Part shown: positions 23,412-35,009 of the stretch, in pieces
Layout: every line of letters begins with the position of its first letter
Numbering within the stretch: position 1 is the stretch's first letter
Assembly: GCA_030847615.1 (NCBI GenBank)
Contig: JAUMIR010000002.1
Span: 289,892,028-289,956,027, forward strand
Direction of reading: 5' to 3'
DNA from: Gambelia wislizenii
Lineage: Eukaryota > Chordata > Lepidosauria > Squamata > Crotaphytidae
DNA length: 64,000 nucleotides
The notes under the pieces: generated by a model
What the model saw: only the letters and a program-made list of their open reading frames with translations
The model's database searches: none
Told to the model about the DNA's origin: nothing
Position numbers and translations under genes: made by a program

Positions 23412-23752
23412 CAGTTGCCCCTCCACATTCGCGGTTTTAACATTTGCGGTTTTATTTGCGGTTTTTGGGACCCCCCTCCCGCCTTCCCAAAAGCGGCGAC
23501 GGGGCAAGCTTTTAGGAGGGCGGGGGGAGGAAAGAAGTGGCAACTGGGCTTTACAAGTCCCATCGCTGCTTCTGGGATGGTGGGGGGAGGGAGGAGGGAA
23601 GCGGCAACGGGGCTGTAGAAGCCCTGTCACTGCTTCTGGGATGGCCCGGGGGTTGCGGGAGGGCAGTGGGGTGACTTATTTTTAATTCACATTTTTTTCA
23701 TATTCACGGGGTTCTTGCGGCCCTAACCCCCGTGAATGTGAAGGGATAACTG
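23412..23752. mobile_element. Pogo/Tigger-like MITE with GC-rich centre
   Basis: TA flanks at 23410-23411 and 23753-23754. TIRs are CAGTTGCCCCTCCACATTCG on the left and CAGTTATCCCTTCACATTCA read from the right. The centre holds two imperfect repeats (AAGCGGCGACGGGGCAAGCT / GAAGCGGCAACGGGGCTGTA). Confidence 0.8.
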
Positions 23753-24336
23753 TACAGTGGAATTTTAGAAGTCAAGGGAGTAGGGAGGATGTAATCCTGG
23801 CGTAAGCAATGTTTTATGAAACATGTTCCAGGGTTTAAATACAATTTTCTGAACCTCTGCAAATTTGGACTATGGCAGTAAAAAAGTAATTTTTCCTTTT
23901 AAATTTGTGGGAAGTGCTGAGTGGAATTTTAAGAAGCCAGAGGATGACCTTAGGTTGTACAACCTTGCAATGATGTCTAACATGCTCCAGTGGCATGTGC
24001 CTTCCATTGCCTTTTGCTAACTCTCAGGATAAGCTGAATAACAAATTATGCAAATAAGGACAAATCATACAAAAAGGTAAAAATATATAAGCCTGTGTAA
24101 TATCTAGACTGCAGAATTCAGCTTCTCTTGGTAGATTTTCAAAAATTCCTATTGGCCTCAATTATAAGGACTACGTACTTCATATATTACTTTTTTAGCA
24201 GACTGAAGACAAAATCATTGGACTAGATGTTTATTGTTCAAGGCATTTGGAACATGAATTCTTCTTCAAAGAAAATTGACAAGTTTCTTATCTCTTAATA
24301 TTTTAAAGGAACTGCTGGAAGAATCTATCCATAGAT

Positions 24337-25160
24337 TTGGGTTTAATAATGTCACAGATAGACAGCATCCAGTTCTTTATCCCAACATCCAGTCACAGGG
24401 AGGTAATTAAAGGTCTGAATCAGTGTCTGATGACAGATTTGGACTGGATAAGGGTGAACAAATTGATACTCAAGCCAGAAAAAAAGTATTTTGTTGCTTG
24501 TAGATTTACTACTGTTGATTTTCGGTTAGACATTCATACTGTTCTGGATGTGATTGTACATGACTTGCAGCAACATGTTTGCCATTTGGGAGTTCTCTTT
24601 GTTTAAAGACCTAAAACTGGATGCTCAAGTGATGGCAGTGGCCAGGACTACTTTTTAACAATTGTACCTTGTATGTGAACTGCTCTTATCTCTGGTCTCT
24701 GTCACACATTCAGTCATGCTCATAATCTTCATGATAGATTGTTGTAGGGACAGCTGGTGGATCTTTTAGTGTGGGGTCAATGAATCAGCTGTCAGATTTT
24801 ATGGAGACTCTTTCTGCAGCTACTCCAAGATCCATGGGAACTCTCCCAGTGCTGAACCTCTGTCAGGAATATAGTATAGCAAGTGGATGGCTCCCATACA
24901 ACCTAGAGCACTTGCGGGAGGAGTGGTTGTACAAGTGAGAGTAGATTTATAATGTTTGTGATAATCCACTGGACATACCTGCTTGCTGTGATTTACTTAG
25001 GGCTATAAGTTATCCAGAATGCAGCTATGAGCATTCTGATGGGAACTGTAATGTATTGTAATTTTAGGCTGAATCTTACTTTGTTTTGTAGTATATTCAT
25101 ATGCTTTTCATGCCACCTTATATGCTTATAGAGTAATAAGCAGTATAGAAATACAGTTCA
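24337..25160 (+). mobile_element. L2-type LINE remnant
   Basis: Encodes CLMTDLDWIRVNKLILKPEK, equivalent to the L2/CR1-like motif WMRVNKLKLNPDKTEVL seen at about 32395-32455, followed by degenerate 3' sequence up to GCAGTATAGAAATACAGTTC. Frames are broken. Confidence 0.6.
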
Positions 25161-26042
25161 TAAAATAATGCAGAATCTGTTCATAGAAACTATACAACAG
25201 GGACAGTAATGCATAAGCAACAAAATATACACAGTAGCACTATGTAATCTTTGACTTTGTACCTTTTTCATAAATCATGAAGATTCTTCTATATAGGCGT
25301 GAAACCACACAGGCTTTACAAAAAATAATAAAGCATAATAATTAGATCTGTAACATGCAAATGTGTTTCCAAAACTAGTAGATTCACCACCTCTTCCAAA
25401 ATCTCATCTTTTCTACATGTTTTAGGGTGGGTAACTTCAACACTCCAGGGGCCAATTTTCTGCATCTAGAACTATGCAGAGACTACATGGACCGGCAAAA
25501 AACAAAATAAAACAACTCCCAAAGTGCCCAGAAGTGAATTTTAGTTTGTAAAAAAAAAATTGTTTGATGTGTAAAGGGGAGGTTGCATACGACTTAAAAA
25601 TACAAGGATTTTTTAAAATTGATTTTTAAAGGAATCATTACCAAAAAAAGAAACAAGTGGAAGGGAAGGAGTACGAAGAATATTAGTGTGGGCTCAGCAT
25701 GTATATTAAGATAAGCTGCTCGTATTTCCAAAAACACATCATCTTGAAATTAAAAGGCGAGTTGACACAGGAGAAGCATTAGATTTTTAAAATTTTGGTC
25801 AGAAAAGGGAAGTGGGGTGTGTGTGTGGTCCCAACGCTATACTTTGTCTATCCTTGCTTTAGGGCGTGACTCAGTTAAGGAGGCCGCAGCCTTGACATCT
25901 TGGTCTCATTCACAGGGTCACCTTAAATGAAAACCACCTTGATGATACAAAGGGCAGAAACTTGGGGCAGCCTTAAATGAGCTTAGAGGCATTACACAGA
26001 TGCATGGATGAGACTGTCAGTGAGAGCTAGCCCTGATAAGAG

Positions 26043-26169
26043 ATGTGTGTGCATGCCTTCAAGTTGCCTGCCCACTTATGGCAATCCCATGAATTTCATA
26101 GGGTTTTCTTAGGCAAGGAATCCTCAGAGGTGGTTTTCCCAGTCCCTTTCTCTGAAATATACCCTACAG
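26043..26169 (-). mobile_element. 5S-headed SINE, body part (split by a MITE)
   Basis: Minus strand reads ...TTTCAGAGAAAGGGACTGGG, AAAACCACCTCTGAGGATTC, CTTGCCTAAGAAAACCCTAT, GACTTGAAGGC-like tail. It continues the 5S-like head at 26373-26447 once the MITE 26170-26367 is left out. In squamates a 5S-rRNA-headed SINE with this body is known. Confidence 0.65.
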
Positions 26170-26367
26170 CAGTGATGCCCAAATGGGTCTCCAGCTGTTT
26201 TGGACTACAGATCACTGGACCTGGAACACTGGACTCCCAGAACGCTGGTTCAGGCTGGTGGTCTCCTATCCAAATACTAATCAGGGCTTATGCTGCTTAG
26301 CTTCCAGTGTTTTGGACTACAGCTCCCAGAACAAAACACCCGGAGTGCCAAAGGTTGGAAACCACTG
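26170..26367. mobile_element. hAT-type MITE inside the 5S-headed SINE
   Basis: 8-bp target duplication CCCTACAG / GCCTACAG (7 of 8) at 26162-26169 and 26368-26375. TIRs are CAGTGATGCCCAAATGGGTC and, from the right, CAGTGGTTTCCAACCTTTGG. Internally it carries its own 5S-like fragment at about 26257-26308. Confidence 0.75.
26257..26308 (-). repeat. Second 5S rRNA-like fragment
   Basis: Minus strand GGAAGCTAAGCAGCATAAGC, then CTGATTAGTATTTGGATAGG and AGACCACC. Same 5S region as 26373-26447 but lying within the MITE, more diverged. Confidence 0.7.
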
Positions 26368-26372
26368 GCCTA

Positions 26373-26447
26373 CAGCGCCTGGTATTTGCTGGCGGTCTCC
26401 CATCCAAATACTAACCAGGTCTGACACTGCTTAGCTTCCAAGATATG
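26373..26447 (-). repeat. 5S rRNA-derived SINE head
   Basis: Minus strand reads CTTGGAAGCTAAGCAGTGTC, AGACCTGGTTAGTATTTGGA, TGGGAGACCGCC, an obvious derivative of 5S rRNA (GGAAGCTAAGCAGGGTC...GGTTAGTACTTGGATGGGAGACC). It carries many substitutions and lacks the 5' third, so it is not a functional 5S gene. Confidence 0.8.
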
Positions 26448-26519
26448 GTGCCTACATTTTTTTTAGCCACTGGACGGCTCTCTATAGACCAGTTGCTGTG
26501 TAGAGCAAGAGGGTGAGGT

Positions 26520-27720
26520 CTTGCTAGCGCGCCCCCTAGCGAGGCTTTTGGCCGTCTTGTGCTGCACTGGGCTCAGTGAGAAAGTGACCCAACACTTGAC
26601 AGAGGAGCCGGAGCCGCTCTGCCTCGCGCTGAAGCACTCTCCGTTTCTGCGCCAACCCCGCCCCCTCTCTGTCGGCTGCCAATGAGGTTTCGCGATCCCC
26701 GGGAATCGCGACCTGATTGGCCAAAAGCCGAACATAGAACTCTATTGAGTAGTTGGGCTTTTAGAGTCCCTTCACGAGTTCGGCGGAGAGTAGGTCGACT
26801 CCTCATGAGGCGACGTCACTTCCGCCCGGGAGTCTACTGAAGGAAAGTAACAGCCATACGAAGGCTTGGCGAAGGCGGGGACTTTGAGTCCGCCCCTCAA
26901 AAGAACGGAAGGAAAGACAAACGGACGCCACCCGAGCCAAGAACAACGGGTGCCCCTCCCTCCCGGAGATACGGAGGCTCGGGACGGGAGGGGGGGAACT
27001 CCTGTCGCCTCCTCCGCCTCTTCTAGCGTAGGTGAGAGAGGCCACGAACGCAAATAGCAAAGGCCAGAGCGACGGTTCGGCGCGCGCGCTGCGCGGTGAT
27101 TGGGCAAATGACATGCGAGTGTCGGTTGGGAGCGCGCGAGGGGGGGGGAGGGAGAAAGGGGCGTGGCGGGCAGTGGCGGGCGCGCTGCCTTGCGATTGGC
27201 TACGGGGCGCGCGCGAGGGGGGCGGGCGGTTCTTCGCGAACTAGGCACGCGCGCGGCGGTTGAGTTAAAAAAAAAGTCAAGTGGCGAGGCGCGCGCGACG
27301 GAGAGAGAGAGAGAGAGAGGACGTGATTGGTCGAGGCGGTGGGGGGGGGGAGGGACAGCTGGCTGATCCTGTTCAGTGCGGTCTGCTCTTTCTCCCTTGT
27401 TAGGGAGGGAGGGAGGGAGGGGTGGTGGGGGTGTTCACGCAGGTGCGCATGCTCCACGGTGGTCCGAGGGGCGGTGTGATTCTGTGACAGACGTCGATGA
27501 GCCTGTCAAGGCCGGGGGAGCGCGAGGCTGGGAGTGGGGCCGCCACGCCCCCTTGGGCTCCCTGCGAGGAGGGCGGGGCATGGACTGGTGAGTAGCCTGA
27601 GGAGGGGGCGCCCCCTGGCTAGAGGGAGGGAGGGAGTTGGGGGGACTCTGCTGCCTAAGGGGGCAGAGCGGGGAGGCCGGGGCTGGGCCCTTCATTGTGT
27701 GGCTGGTGGTCTCCTCTCTT
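26520..27720 (+). promoter_or_regulatory. ZBTB5: CpG island, likely ZBTB5 promoter
   Basis: Strongly GC- and CpG-rich stretch with repeated GCGCGC and GGGCGG-like boxes. CCAAT boxes lie at 26679-26683 (+) and, as ATTGG, at 26716-26720, 27099-27103, 27195-27199 and 27326-27330. A CRE/ETS-like cluster CGACGTCACTTCCGCC is at 26811-26826. No TATA box. It sits upstream of ZBTB5 and divergent to POLR1E. Transcription start not determinable. Confidence 0.75.
27380..27587 (+). other. ZBTB5: Proposed ZBTB5 exon 1 (5' UTR, approximate start)
   Basis: The region ends in a good donor, GACTG|GTGAGTAG at 27587/27588, and the coding exon acceptor TTTAG|GATCATGG is at 40586/40587. The start of the exon is a guess. 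If spliced this way, ATG at 27580-27582 reads in frame into the known start (see findings). Confidence 0.45.
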
Positions 27721-27744
27721 GCAGGCGGGGTGTCTCCAGGCCAG

Positions 27745-27971
27745 GAGGGCCGGTTTAAGGCACCAGCGTAGGGTCAGCACCTGCAGGGGGCCCCATCATT
27801 GTGGGGGGCCCCCTTCGTAACCCTCCTCCTGCAAAAACATTAGTAATAGTCTGCATATCCTGTACTGTGAATAGCTTAGGTTGAGTTAGGTTACATTGAC
27901 CTGAGAGAAACATATGGGCCCCCCCAAATAAAGCATTGCAGGCCCCCCCAAAATTTGTTAAACCGGTCCTG
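27745..27971. mobile_element. hAT-type MITE (CAGGGCCGGTTTAAGG family), first of a tandem pair
   Basis: Ends GAGGGCCGGTTTAAGG and ...TTAAACCGGTCCTG. Its own right flank GAGGGATG does not match its left flank. The left flank AGGCCAG matches the right flank of the next copy. Confidence 0.75.
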
Positions 27972-27987
27972 GAGGGATGGCAACACA

Positions 27988-28210
27988 CAGGGCCGGTTTA
28001 AGGCAGTGGTGGCATCAGCATTCGCAGGGGGCCCCATCATTGGGGGGGGGCGTAGTTACCCTCCTGCTGCAAAAACATTACTAGGAATAATCTGAATAGC
28101 CTGTCCTGTGAATAGCTGAGGTTGAGTTAGGTTACATTGACCTGAAATGAACATATGGGCCCCCCAAAATAAAGCATTGTAACCCCCCCCAATTCCTTAA
28201 ACCGGCCCTG
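27988..28210. mobile_element. hAT-type MITE (CAGGGCCGGTTTAAGG family), second of a tandem pair
   Basis: Ends CAGGGCCGGTTTAAGG and CCTTAAACCGGCCCTG. Separated from the first copy by only 16 bp. The right flank AGGCCAGC matches the left flank of the first copy (7 bp), so the pair shares one outer target duplication. Confidence 0.78.
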
Positions 28211-28379
28211 AGGCCAGCACGGTTGGATCCCTCCTTCATCCCACTTTTTTTTATAGAGGAGGAGGGTCCTTGCTTTTGAAAAGGGTGGCCAAGAGGTTAT
28301 TTTATTGCTCTGGCCAGGAACACTTATTGGCAACAGGTTTGGGAAATGGCTACACAAGGAGCTGCTGATTCCTCTACAC

Positions 28380-28760
28380 CAGAGGCTCTTCACCTTTTCT
28401 GTATTACCAGGGTCCCCCTTTAAATATCTTTTGTTGCCGTTGACCCCCAAGACTTAACTCAGGATTTAAAACAACAACAACAATACCCAACAACAACAAC
28501 ACCATCCACTACTAAACCTTCCCTCAGAGGCACTGGAGGCGGAGAGATGACTTTTCTGTTTCTTCCTGCAAATTTGTGGCTGGAGCAGATTGAGTGGCAA
28601 TGCGCAGGCCAAGCCAGCCCAGCCTTTGCCTTCGCTCCTGTCACGTGGTCACTCCACTGCAGGGAGGAGGTGGGCCAAGCAGCCTTCAAGCCTTTGTGGA
28701 CCTCCTGTGAGGACATTGTGGACCTCTGGGGGTTCCTGGACCACAGGTTAAGAACTACTG
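28380..28760 (-). mobile_element. hAT-type nonautonomous element, 381 bp
   Basis: Reverse-orientation copy of the element at 57776-58119: both contain CCACAAAGGCTTGAAG, GCCACAAATTTGCAGG-like and GTCTTGGGG motifs. TIRs are CAGAGGCTCTTCACC and, from the right, CAGTAGTTCTTAACC. Target duplication CTCTACAC / CTCTAGAG is degraded. Confidence 0.75.
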
Positions 28761-28768
28761 CTCTAGAG

Positions 28769-28906
28769 CAGTGATTCTCAGCCTCTGGTCCCCAGATGTT
28801 TTGGACTTTAAATCCCAGGATTCCTGATCATTGGCTGTCCTGACGGCTGGGGCTTCTGGTACTTGACACCCAAAATATCTGGAAGACCAAAGGTTAAGAG
28901 CCAATG
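28769..28906. mobile_element. Short hAT-type MITE
   Basis: TIRs CAGTGATTCTCAGCCTCTGG and, from the right, CATTGGCTCTTAACCTTTGG. Flanks CTCTAGAG / CTCAAGAT (6 of 8). Abuts the preceding element, sharing its right flank. Confidence 0.65.
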
Positions 28907-31399
28907 CTCAAGATCAATATGCCCCTAGATGTTCTTTGACTACAGTTCCTATGATCCATCCCTACTGACTGCTCCAGCCCCAACATCTGGAGGGCCACTG
29001 TTGCCCACCCCTGTGCCTTGGCTGCATCAGTGAGACTTGTAAAGGCAGAATATAGAAGGTGGGAGGCAAAACCATTCCTCCTGAATGAACCTGGCTAGTC
29101 ATCGAAGTTTATCTTTAATGCGTCTGATGTCAGGTGGGGACAACAGGAACAGGACCTTCTGCTTTGTAGTACCTAACATTTGAATCATCCTTTTGAGGAC
29201 GGTCTGTTTGTTCCAGAGGAGGGAATCATGCTACCCTCTGTATGTTGCTGAGCTGCAGTTCCAGCTAGCATAGCCAGGGTGAGAAATGCTGGGGGTTGAA
29301 GTCCCAACAGCATCAGGAGGGCCACATGATCCCCACTCATGATCAAACCCCAATACTCTTGATGGACGGTTAAAAGGCTGTTTGTCATTCTTTAGTTCTT
29401 TGGAGTTAAACTGTGAATAAGATATGGCAGATAATTTTTTTTCCCTAGAATTTATTTTAGCTTGATTTTTTTAAAGATACAGTACTTTGAATTGTTGTTT
29501 TTAGCATGCCGGTCCACCTTTAACACAATGCTAGAAAGATGAAATAGAAACAGCAGCAGTAAATAATGTGTATAAATGTTCATGAGGTGATAAAGAAGAG
29601 ACAGAGGGAGGAAGAATTCCGCTCTTTGCTTGAAGAATATTTGCACTTGTTTTCCAATGAGTGGTACTTTAATCTCATGTTAACTTTAGCAGCAAAGTAA
29701 TGAATATGGTAAAGGAGTGTTGTTACTTTGGTAAAGGATAAATGGGTACTATTCATTGCTGATTTAGCTCCAAGTAGAGAAGAAAAATAGTTGCTATTCC
29801 AGATTCCCTTTCATGGAGTAAGAAAGTGTGGGTGATAATGCCTACCACTTCTATCCAGCAGGATAGAATAAGTTATCCTCCATTCCAGGTCTTTCTGCAT
29901 GTATCTCTTTCCAGGTGAGGGGGTGCAGAGACTATCATGTGCAGACAGGCAGTGATATTCCAGAATACCTGTGTAATTTAAATTGGAACAGCAATTACAT
30001 CTGTTTTAATAGTTCTGTTGTATTACATATTTTCTTAGTAGGTACAGTACTCTAGTGTTGTCAAGGTGTCCTCTCTTCTAAGAAGAATGAACTGTTTTGC
30101 AATAATTTGTGGTATGTTGCTAGTCTCCTCTTAGATACTTTCCCATAAATAACAATGTGCAACAATAGGAAGCTGTCATACACTGAGTCAGCCCATTGAT
30201 CAGTCTAGCTTAGTGTTTTCTTCACTAATGAGCAGCAACTCTTCAGGGTTTCAGAAGGGGTTTTTCCTCTATCCTACTTAGATGTGCGAAGGGGTGGACT
30301 TTGGCCCCTCAGTAAGTGCTATATACCACTGATCTTAAACACTTACCACACTGCTATCTTCTCTTTCTTAGAAGGAGGGAACATGAAAGAGACTGTAACA
30401 TTTGGATCAGATCACGAAAGTAGTGCAGATAATCTGCAAGAAACCCACACAAATATGAGAGACACACCTCTCCTAAAAATTAAGAATTATGTATCCTATC
30501 AAGTAGTAACACTAGGAATGACATGAAAGACTGGAAATGATATAATTTTTTGTAAATGAAAGTGGGCAGTGCAGACACATCTTGTGTGGTATGTTGACCC
30601 ACAAAATAACATGGAGGGGAAAACAACACTTTTATCAGCTTATAAAAATACACAGTTAATTTAGATTTTAGAGGCCCTAAAATGTTTATAAATTAGGTAA
30701 TTATGTTATTAAAATGTGTGGAGGTTGTTTTTTGTTTTTGATGGTGTATGCTGCTTTGAGCTCTTGGGAGGAAAAGTGGGATATAAGTACTGTATAATAA
30801 ATAAGAATTAAAGTGACTTGTATGAGGTCTGAATAAGAAAAATTCAATATTTTACACTTGCCTTAAATCTCAGCTCTGGGATGAAGGCAGGAATCATAAA
30901 ACTAAATAGGAATGCAGTTGATTTTTGGAACTTAATGCCAGTGATTTACAGAATTTACATAACATGACAATTGCAGATAGCAGAGCTGATTTAAAAATTA
31001 CTAGTTCAGAAACTCTTGTAGAGTCTTGCAGGCATCAGAAATATTTGAATGATTAACCAAGATGATAAAAACATACCCAGCCTTGGCATACTTTTCCTCT
31101 TTAAACATTACAGGTGATAAAACGGGGCTATAATACGGTAGTTCTGTTGCTTCTGTTTCCCACAGTGCAGAAGTGTCTTAACTCAAATAGGTTGGAAAGC
31201 CAAATTCCTTATCTAGAAGATAATCAAAACACATCCATACTTCTTAATGGGAAAAAAACCATATGAATCTGTCTGTTCCACTTCAAGTATATGCTACAAT
31301 TGTTTAAAAACAACAACAAACCAACCAAGAATGATTACCATACTTTTGGCATGATATGTTACCTTGGCATATAGAGCACCCATGAAAAAGTCAGCCACT

Positions 31400-31712
31400 G
31401 GTATTAAAGTCAGACCCCACAGAACCAATATCTGTGGTTTCAGTTATCCACAGGACATAAAATAGGGAAACATACCATATAGTTGCACTGGAAAATGCTT
31501 AGAGAGACATCTCTAGGCATCTTCTAGGTCATAGAATCATAGAGTTGGAAGAGACCACAAGGGCCATCAAGTCCAACCCCCTGCAAAGCAACTCTGTGGT
31601 ATGTTTTTACCAGAAGTCCTTTCCTTTAATAGGGTTTGCTGTTATCCACCATTTCCTATATTCACGGTAAGTCTGAACTGAACCTCCATGGATATGAGGG
31701 TCCAACTGTATT
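31400..31712. mobile_element. Tigger-like MITE interrupted by a CR1 3' end
   Basis: Outer parts read GACCCCACAGAACCAATATC...TTATCCACAGGACAT and ...CCATGGATATGAGGGTCCAACTGTA, a degenerate Tigger-like pair of ends. Inside, 31530-31585 is a minus-strand CR1 tail (CATAGAATCATAGAGTTGGA, GTCCAACCCC). Confidence 0.55.
31530..31585 (-). mobile_element. CR1 3' tail, very short
   Basis: Reverse complement of the canonical CR1 terminus (GGGTTGGACTTGATGGCCCT...TATGATTCTATG). Only about 56 bp. Confidence 0.8.
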
Positions 31713-32387
31713 TGACTTTTAAGGATATCTTTGGATTCCTAAATGATGCAGTCCTCTCACTAAAAAACCCCACAATAAAATAAATAAAACATAAGATGTC
31801 ATCAATTTTGCATGATATTTTGACATCTGTAGATGGCACAGGAAACATATTGGCATAGCAGTTGTTCTATTGAGAAGTAATTCTTGGAGATAGCTGTGTG
31901 GCAGTTATCCAAACCAACAGGACACATATATTGGTCCACGGATCCTATGCCAGCCACTCATCACCTCCTGTTACTACCGATGCCTTGCTACCTACTGATG
32001 GAGAAGCATCTTTCAGTTTGACAATCTTGTCATATTCATGTCATCATAAATTGTGATAATAATTGGTGTTCTTAGTTTTGATTTGTTTTAGCATTTTAAT
32101 TGAACAGTGCTCTATAATATATGCAACAGTAATAAATATCTTGAGCTGGAAATAGAACTAAGTTGTGTGAGAAATACTTTTTATCGTATGGATAAAATTC
32201 AGTGCAGTAATGAATATTGTAATCTACCTATATTAGGACTGCAGTCCTACATACACTTCCTGGGAGTAAGTCCTTTTGAACTTAATGAGTAGACATGGAT
32301 GAAATTTTGCTCTTCGTGAGTAGCATTCTGTGGGGTATCTTGCACACCATGGTTAATAACAAAGTATGTTACTGAATAATGGCATCA

Positions 32388-33345
32388 GTAATGGACTGGA
32401 TGAGGGTGAACAAATTGAAACTTAATCCAGACAAGACAGAGGTGCTTCTGGTCAGTTGAAAGGCAGATCAGGGAATAAAGATCCATCTTGTGCTGGATGG
32501 GGTTACACTCTCCCTGAAGACACAGATTTGCAGCTTGGAGGTTCTTCAGCTCTGAGCCTGGAAGCCCCAGTATCAGCGGTGGCTAGGAGTGCATTTGCAC
32601 AGTTAAAGCTTGTGTGCCAGTTGCACCCATTCCTTGAGATGTCAGATCTGGCCATGGTGACACATGCCTTAGTTACATCCTGGTTGGATTACTGTAACAT
32701 GCTCTACTTGGGGCTGCCTTTGAAGAGTGTTCAGAAATTCCAGATGGTTCAAAGAGCTGCAGCCAGATTGCTAACAGGAGCTGGCTACAGGGATCATACA
32801 ACCCCTTGTTACAGCAGCTTCACTGGCTGCCAGTCTATTTCCAGGCACTATTCAAAGTGCTGGTTGTGACCTTTAAAGCCATGCACGGCTCAGGTTCAGG
32901 TTATTTGAAGGAACATATTTTCCCTTATGAACCAGCCTGGGCTCTTCGATCTGTTGGGGAGGCCCTTCTCTCTGTCCCACCCCTCTCACAAGTGCGTCTG
33001 GTGGGAACTCAGGAGAGGACCTTCTCAGTGGCTGCCCCCAGGCTCTGGAACACTCTATCCAGAGAAGTCAGATTGGCACCTTCCCCATCTTTGTTTTGGA
33101 GCCAAGTAAAAACTTTCTTGTTTTGCCAGGCCTTTTGCCGATCTTTGCTAATGGCTGTGCTGGGGTATATGTGAGTGTTGTGTCTCTGTGTATGTGTGTT
33201 TTTAGTTTTAGCTGTTTTAAACTTTTTTAGTTGTTTAATTGTGTTCTAATTTTTGTATTTTGCTGTTTTAACAGTGTATTTTTATTGTACACCGTTTTGA
33301 GTTCTAAATTGGGAAAAAAGGGATAGAAATCATCATCATCTTTTC
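32388..33345 (+). mobile_element. L2-type LINE 3' end with partly open RT C-terminus
   Basis: Encodes WMRVNKLKLNPDKTEVLLVS, then LAMVTHALVTSWLDYCNMLY, LGLPLKSVQKFQMVQRAAAR, and after a frameshift LQQLHWLPVYFQALFKVLVV. This is the C-terminal RT region of vertebrate L2. The 3' end is GGGATAGAAATCATCATCATC. Frameshifts and 5' truncation make it dead. In ZBTB5 intron 1, sense. Confidence 0.85.
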
Positions 33346-33439
33346 TGAAGAAATATAATCTTTGGTCAGTCAACTCAGTTAAGTTCTTGGCAGCTTTCCT
33401 GGGCTAGTTAATAGACAAGGATCTGACACTAATGGAATA

Positions 33440-33647
33440 CAGTGGGCCTTGGTATCCACTGGGGTTTGGTTCCAGGGTACCAAAACCTGTGGATGCTCAA
33501 ATCCCATTATATACAATGGTGTACTAAAATGGTGTCCCTTATATAAAATGGCAAAATCAAGGTTTGCTTTTTGGATTTAAAAAAAAATGGGAGGGAATGT
33601 TTTCAAGCCATGGATGGCTGAATCTGTGGGATACAGAAGGCCGACTA
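33440..33647 (+). mobile_element. Pogo/Tigger-like MITE, family 2
   Basis: TA flanks at 33438-33439 and 33648-33649. Ends CAGTGGGCCTTGGTATCCAC and, from the right, TAGTCGGCCTTCTGTATCCC. Same family as 19405-19612, opposite orientation. Confidence 0.75.
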
Positions 33648-35009
33648 TAATTCTGTGGGTGAAAGGGGGTGGGGAGATCTGAAAGCAGAGGAGCTGCCTT
33701 ACTTGAAGTCCTGCCAGGTTTCTGGTGGAAGGGAGGTAGAATTGGAGTTTACTCTCCCCCCCCCTCACCACCTTTTAAAACTCTTGTGATTTCCTTCCTA
33801 TTTGTTGCAATTGGAAGAAAATGTATGACTCCTCCAGGGCTGGCACACTCTTCTCATAATTCTGAGAGGCATGTTGGAGGAATGGAAAAGTTGTTGATCT
33901 AGTTCTAGTCCCATGTGCTCTTCTCTCTACTTTCAGCATCCCCCCCTCCCTTTTCACTGTTAGAGAGCTAAGGGCCATGGAAGTTTCTTTGGAAGAAAAT
34001 TGGATTTCCATCATGATGGGATCCCCTTCTCTGCCTTTGGAGAGGAGAAATCTGAAACTTTCTGTCATCCCTAAGAATTCTTCCAGCAACCATAGGATTG
34101 CAACCTAAAATATTTTTAAGGGCGACAGTAATGGGGTTTAGATGACAAAAGATAACAGCATTTTCACAACATGAAAAGAGTACAGAAATTCCTCTGAACT
34201 GTGAGGTAATTATTAGCTATGACAAAATACAGCAATTTATTTATGCTTCTTTCTCTTAAGTCTGCTCTTAAGTCTACTATTCTTTCTATTACGACTACTA
34301 CTTAGCATGCAGGGAATTAGCCAGGAAGATACAATATGCTGTGATCATTCCTCATTGTGCTTGATAAGTTATCTGTAGAACTTGGAAAAAAGAAATTAAC
34401 ATAACACCCAGTTTGCACAGGCTGGCTGAAAGATATGCATGCTCACAAATATGCCTGAATTTCATAGTCCACTTTCATCTCATTAGTTATTTTTGTAAAC
34501 ACCCAGACTAGATTTTCAGTGTATTTTGATACTTTGGTATGCTAATCTCTTTTTGGCATTGAAAGGAGGATGACATCATCATCAACATCATCATCGTCTA
34601 TTATTTCTTACCTGCCTCTCCCCATGGACTTTTAATAGGTAGTTTGGATGGGAAACCTTTGCAAGTCACATTTGTCATGCAGAGCAACCACAGCCACCCC
34701 CACCCCCACCCCACAATATCATTATGTAGCTATTAAAAATAAAACTCTGTTGTCCTTTGCACCAGGTCATTTGTTCTTCCCTTGTTTCAAAACAGAAACC
34801 AAAATAATCCATCTTGGGAAGCCATGATAACCCTATGTGTGGTTCCCAAACCACCAACTGAAGATGGAATATAGCAAGGATAGGAGTGTATGCGAGCTGT
34901 GGTCCCCAGTCTCTTAGAAAGGAATCACTTGAAGCTTCTGGCACCCACTTGTGTAGAACTCGTAATGGATTAACTGAGGCACGTAGAGTATTTTTAAGCA
35001 GCAATGTTA

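Noticed and set aside
26373..26447. A 5S rRNA gene
   Set aside because: Only part of the 5S sequence is present, with many substitutions, and it is joined to a SINE body.
26772..27366. Arg/Pro-rich frames in the CpG island (up to 158 codons)
   Set aside because: GC-rich promoter DNA keeps frames open by base composition; no conserved protein recognised.
32456..33174. Two overlapping frames as a possible host gene
   Set aside because: They are the frameshifted C-terminal RT region of an L2 LINE.
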